DNA of 64,000 bases from a bacterium. Lineage in GTDB: Bacteria > SZUA-182 > DTGQ01. Positions 1-8,443 of this stretch are shown piece after piece; position 1 is the first letter of the stretch; the number at the start of each line of letters is the position of its first letter. The DNA lies in contig JBFLZW010000010.1 in the NCBI GenBank assembly GCA_040755755.1, positions 99,645-163,644 of the forward strand. The letters run 5' to 3'. Made by a program: the position numbers and the translations under genes. The notes under the pieces are model-generated. The model made no database searches. It saw only the letters and a list, made by a program, of their open reading frames with translations, and had not been told where the DNA came from.

Positions 1-1755
1 CATTAACCGGTTACCCAAAGTGTCCTTAAATGAACCCATCGCCTTGACAACCGCTCTTACCGGCCCATTTTCTTCAATCACGGCTCCTGAATCAGCGTCA
101 TTTTTTGAATCATAGGTTTCATTCATCTTTAATGTATGAGTTGTGCCATCCAATAAGGTGTAAGTCCTGTTTTCATAACCTACCATAGACAAGCCTCCTG
201 AATTATTGGGAAGGACAAGTCTTTTACCATTAACCACAACCTCGTCAAACAGGTTAAAATTTCGTTTCTTTAACCTGAATTGGGCCGGGCCGGTATCTAT
301 GATAATATAATCACCATTATCAGCGGCCAGGGCAGAGCCACCGGAATTGCCCGTTCCTTCAACCAGGTTGATAACTGCCAAATAGTCTTTTGGAACACTT
401 ATCTGGGTATCTACGAGCACCCATTTGAGGTTGCCATTTGGCCAATAGGCCAGAGGTCTGAACTGCTGGATGTTTGCACCACGCAACCCAAGTTGAGCAA
501 TGTCAGTAATTCCTGAATCCTCTGCCAGAGGAATTCCTACGGTCAGGGGTTCATTAATTCTGTCCATTCCCGGCATAGTACGTATTTTACCTGTCCGGGC
601 ACAGTAATCGCTGTCTTGAGTCAAGGCTTCATGAACAGTAATTGGAACATGCAAACCAGCAACCGGAGGATCACCGGGATCCTCATGACCCCCTGGATCA
701 CCCGGATTGCCGGGATCATCAGGGTTATTGGCGATGGTAAATGCCGTGGTCAGTCTGGTATAATTCCAGTTCTTATCATAGGAATAGGTATCCAGGTAGT
801 ACCGGCCATTTTCATATCGGGTTGTATCAATAAATAAGCTGTAAGAGGGGGTCCTGGCTATCTTTATCGACTTTGAAGTTTCTCCTTCTTTTGACCAGTA
901 AAATTCTACCCTTTCAATGCCTGATTCATCGTGAGTTATTGCTTCTATGTTCAAATTTCCACTTTTTGTATCACCACTTTCTACACCAAAGATGTCCAGG
1001 CTGGGAGGGTCTGATTCGATGGTCCCAAGAATTTTGCCGGCACCGAGATCCATGGCTTTATATCCAACCGCATCGAAATAGGTACTGTGAGCCGAATCCC
1101 TCATGATTGAATTTTCGGATGGACGAAAAAGACCCGCTTCACAATAACGGGCCCCTTCATAGGGAGGAGTGTCGATCAAATCAGACCATTTTTCATTGCT
1201 AGGTTGATCATGGATATTCAGGGTACGCTTACTCAGACCATCGCATTTCCAGGCAGTAGCCGGAGTATGGTATTCATCGTCCAGTTTTCCAATGACATGG
1301 CCAAGTTCGTGAGCAAGAACAACATAACTACTAGAGTATTTATAGAGATGCACCGATGATTGGCCATAGCTTTCCTGACCATCGTAATTGTGCAAAACGA
1401 TCAGGATATCACAGGGAGTCTGAGCGGCAAGAGAATTAATTTTTGCCTGATCAAGGTCCTGGCCCGATACCGGGGAATTGGCATCTATCATCCAGACATT
1501 AAACTTGGCATAGTTATTGACAAACCAATTAACGGTGAGTATTCTGCTAAGGTTTTCAGCTACCTTGGCTTCATATGTTTGCATCTCGTTTGACGTGAAC
1601 CCCGATCCTATGAACGTCAAGTCAATGTGGGTCGAAGGGTCACCATTGTCAACTATTTTTGTGACTCCCTGGTTATCATACAGGCAGGCAGAAATGGACA
1701 ACGCTGCAATCAGAAGACAAATCAAGAGAAGATAAGATTTTAGCTTGCTGGACAT
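1..1755 (-). CDS. Secreted M64-type zinc metallopeptidase lipoprotein with YetA/PcRGLX-like C-terminal domain (partial)
   Basis: The reading frame is open from an ATG at 1755 to the left edge (585 codons seen, C-terminus missing). Residues 1-24 form a lipoprotein signal ending in the lipobox LSISAC. Residues 149-162 read HELGHVIGKLDDEY, the zinc motif HExxH plus DEY typical of IgA-protease-like M64 peptidases, and NSIMRDSA near 215-222 fits the same fold. A Gly/Pro/Asp-rich linker (about 344-364) leads to a second region whose FRPLAYWPNGNLKWVLVD stretch resembles the N-terminal domain of exo-rhamnogalacturonan lyase/YetA-like proteins. GAGG lies about 8 nt upstream of the ATG. It should be a surface-anchored protease with a carbohydrate-related module. 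The M64 call is strong and the second domain is moderate. The missing end could carry a sorting signal. Confidence 0.8.
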   Translation of the reverse strand, partial: MSSKLKSYLLLICLLIAALSISACLYDNQGVTKIVDNGDPSTHIDLTFIGSGFTSNEMQTYEAKVAENLSRILTVNWFVNNYAKFNVWMIDANSPVSGQDLDQAKINSLAAQTPCDILIVLHNYDGQESYGQSSVHLYKYSSSYVVLAHELGHVIGKLDDEYHTPATAWKCDGLSKRTLNIHDQPSNEKWSDLIDTPPYEGARYCEAGLFRPSENSIMRDSAHSTYFDAVGYKAMDLGAGKILGTIESDPPSLDIFGVESGDTKSGNLNIEAITHDESGIERVEFYWSKEGETSKSIKIARTPSYSLFIDTTRYENGRYYLDTYSYDKNWNYTRLTTAFTIANNPDDPGNPGDPGGHEDPGDPPVAGLHVPITVHEALTQDSDYCARTGKIRTMPGMDRINEPLTVGIPLAEDSGITDIAQLGLRGANIQQFRPLAYWPNGNLKWVLVDTQISVPKDYLAVINLVEGTGNSGGSALAADNGDYIIIDTGPAQFRLKKRNFNLFDEVVVNGKRLVLPNNSGGLSMVGYENRTYTLLDGTTHTLKMNETYDSKNDADSGAVIEENGPVRAVVKAMGSFKDTLGNRLM

Positions 1756-2104
1756 AATGTTTTCCTCACCCGGGGCTTCCTGAACCCTGTTCTCCCCCAA
1801 CCCAGTGTTAATAAAATACTCCAAGTTGATAAAAACTCTCCTCTGCTGTTTATGAGAGATCTTTATACCCACATCGCAGAACTCAGGACAGAAATTGTTA
1901 TTACATAGTTTACTTATTTTTTCAGTAGATTTCCAGTGGCAAGATATTTTTATCGTTTTCAGTTAACCTTATAGATATTCATTTCGTTATTTACAATACC
2001 TATAAATATAGTATAGACAGGCTCAGAAATCAAGTTAAAAATAATTATATTTATTTATATATGATCATTATTTACTTAACTGATCCTGTATCAGTAAGTA
2101 TCTT
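1756..2104. other. AT-rich intergenic region
   Basis: About 350 bp between the metallopeptidase start and the flippase stop. It is AT-rich, especially 1970-2080, and must hold the promoter of the metallopeptidase. I see no open frame with coding character, no RNA gene and no clear terminator. Confidence 0.5.
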
Positions 2105-3577
2105 CTAGTCAGAACAATCTGCCAGTGGTGTTTTGGCCCTCACCTTGCCGATGATGTTTTTCACATCATCGAGGATGTCTCTTGAAAAAATAGATATATA
2201 CAATACGTAGAAAGCTGCACCGATCAGGATGTAGGTGGACATGCTGAGAATGGATACAGTATCTTTGAAGAGGGCAGTTTTTATCAGGGTGATGAAGATA
2301 AACATCAGGAGTGACCCGATCAGGGGCATGCTGACTACCTTAAAAAACCTGCTGAATGAGACGTCAACCTCTTTCAACACATGGTAGAGAAGGTAGCTGA
2401 ATTCCAGCGGGTAGATAATCAGCCAGGAGAGGGCAACAGCGAGCAGGCCATACTGAATGGTAGCAAGGAAAGCCAGAGGCAACAGGGTGGCGCACAGCAG
2501 TGAATAGGTGAATAACTGCCTGGTTTTTCCAACGGATTTAAGAACAGTAAGTAACACACCGGTGTATGAGTAGGCGATCCCTAAAAGGCAGAATACTCTG
2601 AAAACAGGGAGACTGGGAAGCCATTTTGGCGTCATGACAATGACAAAAATTTCTTCGGAAATGGCAGACATACCCAGCAGGATAGGAAGGGAAAAGATTG
2701 AAATAAAATAGGTGAGCTTTAAGAAGTAATGCTGTAGATCTTCTCTGCTATCCTGAACTTTTGTGAATACCGGGTAGGTGACCTTATTAACTATTACAAT
2801 GACCTTATCGATAGCTATTCTGGAGAAATCCATGGCCACTCCATAGTAACCCAGTGATTTCTCGCCAAGGAATTTGCCAATGATAATCGAATCGCTTTTT
2901 TGACAGACGTAATTCAGCAGGTGGTGGCCGGTTATGGGGATTCCGAATCTTAGGAGGTTATAGATCCTCGAAAAACTGAAATAAAGCTGCGGCTTCCAGC
3001 GGGAATAGTAGAGGATGATAATGCAGGAAGCAAAGTTTTGCAGCAGCGTGCACATAACGAGGCTCCAGACACCATATCCCATGAATGCCATCACCAGACT
3101 GACTGCATTGCTGAAAACAACCGATATAAACTCCGCAAGCGATATTTTTTTGAATTCAAGATTTCTTGCCAGCAGGCTATTCGGTATTCCCTTTACGGCC
3201 ATGAGGAAGGTTACAATACTTAAGGCCCGAATTATATGGATAAGCTCCTGATTGCCGAAAAACAGGGCGATGATTTTGGCAAGGAACCAGGTGGCGAAAC
3301 ACAGGCACAATCCGAAGGTCAATGAAAACCAGAATGCGCAGTTGATATCCTCGATGGTCAGATTTTTTTTCTGGATCACGGTTTCGCCCATGCACAGATC
3401 GTATACGATAACGATGACCGCTTCGTATACCAGGGCCATGTTCATCAATCCAAAATCGTTCGGGGAGAGCAACCGAAGCCAGGCCAGGGTCACGAGCCAT
3501 GAAAACAGTTGTCCAAAAAATTTGGCGGCTCCAATCCAGAATACACTTTTAACGGCCTTTTCGGCTAAATCCCGCAT
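2105..3577 (-). CDS. Wzx-like polysaccharide flippase (MOP superfamily)
   Basis: The protein (about 490 aa) is made almost entirely of hydrophobic segments, about 12-14 predicted membrane helices, after a short basic N-terminus (RDLAEKAVKSVFWIGAAKF). That start and the LSPNDFGLMNMA stretch are typical of Wzx/RfbX-type flippases, which move lipid-linked oligosaccharide units across the inner membrane. I chose the ATG at 3577 rather than an in-frame start at 3643. The later start overlaps the upstream amidotransferase by only 13 bp, while the earlier one would lie deep inside it. It is the last gene of the long minus-strand exopolysaccharide operon. No kinase or polymerase domain is present. 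Confidence 0.85.
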   Translation of the reverse strand: MRDLAEKAVKSVFWIGAAKFFGQLFSWLVTLAWLRLLSPNDFGLMNMALVYEAVIVIVYDLCMGETVIQKKNLTIEDINCAFWFSLTFGLCLCFATWFLAKIIALFFGNQELIHIIRALSIVTFLMAVKGIPNSLLARNLEFKKISLAEFISVVFSNAVSLVMAFMGYGVWSLVMCTLLQNFASCIIILYYSRWKPQLYFSFSRIYNLLRFGIPITGHHLLNYVCQKSDSIIIGKFLGEKSLGYYGVAMDFSRIAIDKVIVIVNKVTYPVFTKVQDSREDLQHYFLKLTYFISIFSLPILLGMSAISEEIFVIVMTPKWLPSLPVFRVFCLLGIAYSYTGVLLTVLKSVGKTRQLFTYSLLCATLLPLAFLATIQYGLLAVALSWLIIYPLEFSYLLYHVLKEVDVSFSRFFKVVSMPLIGSLLMFIFITLIKTALFKDTVSILSMSTYILIGAAFYVLYISIFSRDILDDVKNIIGKVRAKTPLADCSD

Positions 3578-5505
3578 GTCAGAATTTCGAGCTCCCCGGA
3601 AAAATTTACGCTTGGTTGAGTGTCTATAAATATCCTGTGCCAAAGCTCCAGAGTGATGAGCGATATAATCGCTGCCTCCGAACCCGATGCGTAATCGGTA
3701 CGGCCTGACACAAAGTCTTCAACCATTTTGGTTATAAATTTCCTGCTGAAATAGCCACGGTTTAAGGTTCGGGAATCCAGGAGTATATCCCTCACATAAT
3801 GAGGTATCTTCCTGATAAGCCATTCCTGAATTGGCATGGCAAATCCCTGTTTCTTCTTTTTCAGAGTATATTCCGGAAGCAGGGGCCGCAAAGCTTCCTT
3901 CATGAGGTATTTTCCAGCGCTGCCCCTGATCTTTAAATCCGTTGGGATGGTAAGGATAAACTCTACCAGTTCGAGATCATGAAAGGGACTTATGGCATTG
4001 AGGCCATGAGCCATGGTCATCCGTTCCACCTTGACCATGAGATCATCCGGAGCATAGGAAATCATGTCGAAGTAAAGAATTTTATTCAAAAGGTCCTGAT
4101 CCGAAACATGCTCATAGATAGAGCGGGCTATGGAAAGGGGATTGTTTTGGGCATTGATCTTCAGCATGTCAGCGCTGTAGAGACATTGTTTGAGCAGCTC
4201 CGGGATCGGCATATCCAGGATTACCCGCTGTTCCTCGATCGGATGGGTCTGCCGGTAAACCATTCTCTTGGTCCTGTCCAGCAATGAGTTGCTGCCCGCG
4301 GACAAGGTCATGCCTGTCAGCATCCGGTTTACGCTTTTGCATTTGAGAAGCCGGAACGGCAGGCAGTCATGCTGTAAGCTGCGGAGGGCTTTAAAATGGT
4401 GACCCGATCCGCCAAGAAGCTGGTCCGGAAAGTCGCCGGTTAAAACATCGCTTCCCTGTTCCCTGGCAAGTTGAGCGGCAAAATAGGATGGGATAGCCGA
4501 GGTATCGGCAAAAGGTGCATCGTGGTGATAGACTAACTTTTCCAGCAGTGAATGAAAGTTATCATCAAAATCAACCAGAATTGTATAGTGGTCAAGGCCG
4601 AAATAGTCAGCGACCACTTTGGCGTCATTTATTTCATTATACCGTTCTTCCTTGAATCCTGCGGTAAATACCTTGAACGGCTGCCTCCCTTTGAGCTCAT
4701 ACATGACAGCGGCAACTGCACTCGTATCGAGTCCGCCACTCAGGAAAGCTCCGGCATCCGGGTATTTCCTCAAGCGTCTTGATACTGCATTTTTGAAGGT
4801 CTCAAGGAATTTTTCCCGATAATGGTTTTCCGGTGTATCCTGGCCATTCAACCGGTATTTGATTTCCCAGTATGATTTTTCACTGATATTTCCATCTTTG
4901 CAGACGAGTATATGCCCCGGTTTCACCTGGTAGATTGATTCAAATAACGTGTCCGGGTTTGGAACATATCCATAGGAGAGAAAATTATTCAGACTCCGTA
5001 AACTGACTGATTTTTCAAAGTCCTCACAGGTAAGAATTGCCTTGATTTCTGAAGCGAATATCATGGCATTTTTCAATCTGGAATAAAAAAGAGGCTTATA
5101 ACCCAACCGATCCCTGATGAGTAATAATTGAGGTATACTCTCATCCCAGACGGCAATGGCGTATGAGCCGTCGATTTTCTCTCCAAAATTAACTCCGTAT
5201 TTGCTGTAGAGCTGGAGGATAAGATCAGCGTTCGAAAGAGAACCAGGATCGAAGCTCTGGTCGCGTACGCTGAAGATATCACCATCTATCACCGCCAACA
5301 GCCTCTTCGAATTGTCATAAACATACTCTTTGAGATATCCATGCGGTTGGTGAGACCTGACGCCAAAAGCCCCCCAGCCTTTCAAAGACTGCACCTTGCA
5401 GTCTGCTCCCCGGTGTTGCATCGCAGCAACCATCCGGGAAAGTAACTCCTCCCCTGTACCTGGTGCCTCAGCGGACCAATAGGTAATGCCGGCTATTCCA
5501 CCCAT
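3565..5505 (-). CDS. Asparagine-synthetase-like amidotransferase lacking the catalytic N-terminal Cys
   Basis: 646 aa with the class-II glutamine amidotransferase domain at about 1-190 followed by an Asn-synthetase domain. The latter contains the PP-loop FLSGGLDTSAVAAV (near 255) and the C-terminal KKKKQGFAMP block. Family members start MCGI, where Cys2 is the glutaminase nucleophile. Here codon 2 is GGT (Gly), so the protein starts MGGIAGI. Glutamine hydrolysis should therefore be lost, leaving ammonia use or a different ATP-dependent amide-forming reaction, as known for beta-lactam-synthetase-like relatives. It overlaps the ATP-grasp gene by 13 bp and is translationally coupled to it, suggesting sequential modification of the same sugar or lipid substrate. 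A second, intact homologue lies at 11828-13771. Confidence 0.88.
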   Translation of the reverse strand: MGGIAGITYWSAEAPGTGEELLSRMVAAMQHRGADCKVQSLKGWGAFGVRSHQPHGYLKEYVYDNSKRLLAVIDGDIFSVRDQSFDPGSLSNADLILQLYSKYGVNFGEKIDGSYAIAVWDESIPQLLLIRDRLGYKPLFYSRLKNAMIFASEIKAILTCEDFEKSVSLRSLNNFLSYGYVPNPDTLFESIYQVKPGHILVCKDGNISEKSYWEIKYRLNGQDTPENHYREKFLETFKNAVSRRLRKYPDAGAFLSGGLDTSAVAAVMYELKGRQPFKVFTAGFKEERYNEINDAKVVADYFGLDHYTILVDFDDNFHSLLEKLVYHHDAPFADTSAIPSYFAAQLAREQGSDVLTGDFPDQLLGGSGHHFKALRSLQHDCLPFRLLKCKSVNRMLTGMTLSAGSNSLLDRTKRMVYRQTHPIEEQRVILDMPIPELLKQCLYSADMLKINAQNNPLSIARSIYEHVSDQDLLNKILYFDMISYAPDDLMVKVERMTMAHGLNAISPFHDLELVEFILTIPTDLKIRGSAGKYLMKEALRPLLPEYTLKKKKQGFAMPIQEWLIRKIPHYVRDILLDSRTLNRGYFSRKFITKMVEDFVSGRTDYASGSEAAIISLITLELWHRIFIDTQPSVNFSGELEILTCGI

Positions 5506-6755
5506 GAGGATATCCTTTGTGTTACTTGTTTTGACATATCAGTGATCATCAGGGCAAGGGAAATAAGGAATGGCAGGGGATCCTTTCTATCCCAGACCGC
5601 GTAATTGATGTTCCCGCCCAATTTATGAAGTATATCCCCCGGTTTTTTTCTCCGGGTGAACAATTCGCTGGTGAAATGCTTGATAAAGCCATCTTCGGCA
5701 ATCCAGGTAGCTGGCTGATATTTTGAGGAGGAGGATGGAGGCCTGCCTTTGCCAGTGAGGTCAGAGTAGGCGACCAGAGGGAGGTTGATGCCAAAGCTTC
5801 CACTCAGCCGGTGCTGGTCCCAGAACCGGGGATTTATTTCAATCAGGTAATAGATTCCGGTGGCAGGGTCCCTTTTGTACTCAATTTCCGATGTGCCGGT
5901 AAATCCGATAAATTTTAACAGGCGTTTGCTGCATTCAGTGATTTCATTATTAACAGCGCTTTGAACAACAATCCCGGTACCGAACCTCTCCGGTCTCTGG
6001 ATTCTCTTTCGGGTATTGAAAGAAACCAGAACATGAGAATGCCGGTCACAATAGGAACAAAAGGTATAAATATCGTCATCCGCACCCTCGATATATTCCT
6101 GCAGCAATACCGTAGGATTGATGTGCTTGAATCTATTGTATTCCCGCCAAAGAGTTTTCTCGGATGGGCAATAAATCGCTTTCCTTTTTACAATCTTCCA
6201 AATTCTGTCTTTTCTCCAGTCAGCCGCACGAAGAGGTTTTATGATAACCGGGTAGTCAATTTGAGAGCTTATTGAACCTAATTCATCCTCTCTGCCAATT
6301 ACATATGTTTTCGGTGTAGTGACATTGCACCTTTTGGCAGCTTCAAACAATTTCCACTTATCCATGACCGTATTCAGGGTGTTCTTTTCCGGCAGGGCAA
6401 TGATAAAATAGGGTTCGAGTTTTTCCCGGTACCTGTTGAGGAAAAGAATATCATGGTCTCTGGTGGGGAAGATGACCGGCTTTTGGGTTTCTCTTTGAGC
6501 AAGGGCTATCAGAAACTGAGAGAGCCTCTCCGGTTCGGCCTGAGAATCCGGAGAATGGAAAAAATTAACATATCTGCTATAATTACCGCATGCCCATCTT
6601 TTCGATCCTATTCCGAAAACCTTTATCCCTGTTTCGGCAAAAGATCTGGCGATGCCAAGTCCCGTATATGCTAAGTTGAGTATGAATACCGATGGAAATC
6701 CACGTGAATCGAGGTCAACTTCCGTATCAAAATCAATTTTTAATTTTGGATTCAA
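5493..6755 (-). CDS. ATP-grasp ligase (carbamoyl-phosphate-synthase-like)
   Basis: 420 aa. After an N-terminal pre-ATP-grasp region (IARSFAETGIKVFGIG, about 34-49) comes the ATP-grasp fold. It has the PVIIKPLRAADWRKD nucleotide-binding loop near 170-185, LLQEYIEGADDDIY near 220, and the metal-binding LIEINPRFW near 310. Such enzymes form carboxylate-amine bonds through an acyl phosphate. Stand-alone ATP-grasp proteins of this type are common in exopolysaccharide clusters and probably attach an amino acid or similar group to a sugar; the substrate cannot be deduced. It overlaps the GNAT gene upstream (23 bp) and the amidotransferase downstream (13 bp). Confidence 0.85.
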   Translation of the reverse strand: MNPKLKIDFDTEVDLDSRGFPSVFILNLAYTGLGIARSFAETGIKVFGIGSKRWACGNYSRYVNFFHSPDSQAEPERLSQFLIALAQRETQKPVIFPTRDHDILFLNRYREKLEPYFIIALPEKNTLNTVMDKWKLFEAAKRCNVTTPKTYVIGREDELGSISSQIDYPVIIKPLRAADWRKDRIWKIVKRKAIYCPSEKTLWREYNRFKHINPTVLLQEYIEGADDDIYTFCSYCDRHSHVLVSFNTRKRIQRPERFGTGIVVQSAVNNEITECSKRLLKFIGFTGTSEIEYKRDPATGIYYLIEINPRFWDQHRLSGSFGINLPLVAYSDLTGKGRPPSSSSKYQPATWIAEDGFIKHFTSELFTRRKKPGDILHKLGGNINYAVWDRKDPLPFLISLALMITDMSKQVTQRISSWVE

Positions 6756-7944
6756 TCTCGTGCTTTCCTCTTCTTATGAGGTTGTAACAACCGGTTAACA
6801 ATCTGTACATATTCTCTTGCGTGGAGCGTCTGGATATCCGTATTTCCAGTAAATCCCGTGAATAGTTCTCCCACATTTCCTTATAACCGGCACCCTGGCC
6901 TCCTATCTTGAGAAAATCATACTCCTTATAGCCTTCATGAATCGCCTCCTCTATGCAGTAGCTGTGCAGCAGCAATCCAAGCCGTACATGGGTATTTTCG
7001 TGAGGAATAAGCCCAGCCTGGAAAAAATGAATTTTGTTGTCAAAGGCAAAATTATAATTAGCGGCCACGGGTCTGTTCTCTAAATGTAAAAAGCACAGCT
7101 TTAACCAGCCGTTATTGAATGCCAGAGGTATCAGTTTCTTATGGAATGCCTTCCATTTCCGGCTGAAAAAAGCTCCGGGCTGTCCCTTGCCCTGCCATCT
7201 GTGCTGATGCAAGGCTTCCAGATCATCGAATGCTTTCGAAAGCTCATGTTCATGCTGAACCACATGATAGGTTCCTGACAGTTTATTGAATTCTTTTCTC
7301 CCTCTGGTGATCTTGTAGCGGAGACTTCCCTGAATGGATTGAAGATATTCATCCCAGGTATCAGGGAGTTTAATCAAGATGCTCGGAGTGCGTTTGGTGA
7401 TTTGAAAATTTAACCCATTCTTTCGGGCAGCCTCATGGAGCAGGGTTGAAGCAGGAGACTCGGCGGAAACGTTTTCTAAAATTATTTCATCCCAGGCAGG
7501 GAGACCGGAAAGGCATTTCACCAGGCCATCGATAAAGTCTTTTTCTCTGCCTTCCCGAATGATCAAATCAAGATAATCGGAAACAACGTTTCTCTCACTG
7601 GTTCTGCCGGAACCGAGGAAACCTGCGGTTTTGTACGGTAATAACTTGAAATACCGGATATTTTCACGGTGTATCGAAAGAGGAGCTATCCCGATGATTT
7701 CCTCACCTTCAGATCCGAGAATAATAAACAGATATCTTTCATCACCATAGATTTCCCACCAGGTATACAGCCATTCCCAGGTCTGGGTTATGGCCCTGTT
7801 TGAGCTTCTCTGAACAAGTCTGTTCCAGACAGTGTGAAGGCTTTCAAATTCCTCGGAATTATCAATAATCCTGAAACTTAATCCGCGAGGCGAGGATAGT
7901 TCCGTATCCAGTATTCTGGATTTTATCAGAGCTGAGTTACTCAA
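6733..7944 (-). CDS. GNAT/FemAB-type acyltransferase (CelD/BcsL-like)
   Basis: 403 aa with two GNAT-like halves. RITQTWEWLYTWWE-type N-terminal sequence and the C-terminal FQAGLIPHENTHVRLGLLLH and YDFLKIGGQGAGYKEMWEN blocks are typical of acetyltransferases of the CelD/BcsL group associated with exopolysaccharides. The only good start is TTG at 7944. It overlaps the stop of the preceding rhodanese as TTGA and has GGAAAA about 8 nt upstream, so its translation appears coupled to ribosomes ending at 7941. This coupling is indirect support that the rhodanese frame is read through its internal UGA. The acceptor is unknown. Confidence 0.82.
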   Translation of the reverse strand: MSNSALIKSRILDTELSSPRGLSFRIIDNSEEFESLHTVWNRLVQRSSNRAITQTWEWLYTWWEIYGDERYLFIILGSEGEEIIGIAPLSIHRENIRYFKLLPYKTAGFLGSGRTSERNVVSDYLDLIIREGREKDFIDGLVKCLSGLPAWDEIILENVSAESPASTLLHEAARKNGLNFQITKRTPSILIKLPDTWDEYLQSIQGSLRYKITRGRKEFNKLSGTYHVVQHEHELSKAFDDLEALHQHRWQGKGQPGAFFSRKWKAFHKKLIPLAFNNGWLKLCFLHLENRPVAANYNFAFDNKIHFFQAGLIPHENTHVRLGLLLHSYCIEEAIHEGYKEYDFLKIGGQGAGYKEMWENYSRDLLEIRISRRSTQENMYRLLTGCYNLIRRGKHEIESKIKN

Positions 7945-8411
7945 TGTTTTCCAATGAGAATTTTTCCATTTCTTACGAGGACAAAACCTGCTTTCGGCAT
8001 CTCATCAAGCCCGCCTAAGATACACAGTGCATTTGTATATCCCTGCTCACGTAATAAGATCGCTGCACGAGCGCTCTGTGCCTCACCCGCTCACCTGCAG
8101 AAGAGTAAAATTGTCTGGTCTTTTGGATATGGGAGGTTAATTTTCTCCAGCGTCGATAAAGGAATGTTAACAGATCCAAGAATACGTCTGCTCTTGTAGT
8201 AATTTGCTCCATCAACTGAAATCAGGATGGCTTTGCCGGATTTATAGATTTCAAATGCCTCTTGAATGCCAATTCTTTTTGCACTTTGAGTTTCTTCTCG
8301 ATACTCGTTAACTATATCTTCATGTGAGGCATTCTCGGATGTCGCCCAAACCGGGTATGGAGGGCACAAGAGCAGGATACCAAGGGCAAGGACCGGAATA
8401 ATTTTCAGCAT
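7941..8411 (-). CDS. Secreted rhodanese-like protein, probable selenoprotein (in-frame UGA at codon 107)
   Basis: 156 aa if the UGA at 8091-8093 is read as selenocysteine. ATG 8411 has GAGG five nt upstream. Residues 1-23 are a signal peptide (MLKIIPVLALGILLL...VWA). The rhodanese fold follows with ILISVDGANYYKSRRILGSV and then the active-site loop LLFCR-UGA-AGEAQSARAA. The same frame continues with LLREQGYTNALCILGGLDE to a normal stop at 7941. The UGA sits where CxCP-type rhodaneses (pattern CxCPxEAxSAR) carry their second Cys, giving CRU. A small hairpin follows the UGA at SECIS distance (8065-8081). Sulfurtransferase-like thiol/selenol chemistry in the periplasm is inferred. Otherwise it is a pseudogene with one nonsense mutation. 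Confidence 0.75.
8065..8081 (-). promoter_or_regulatory. Candidate bacterial SECIS hairpin
   Basis: On the transcript, nine nt after the UGA, GCAC-A-GA pairs with UC-GUGC around an apical GCGC loop. The loop starts 17 nt after the UGA with a G, within the spacing and loop rule known for bacterial SECIS elements recognised by SelB. The stem is short, so the call is tentative. Confidence 0.45.
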
Positions 8412-8443
8412 AGTTACCTCTATAATTTCCACTGGTTATCATC

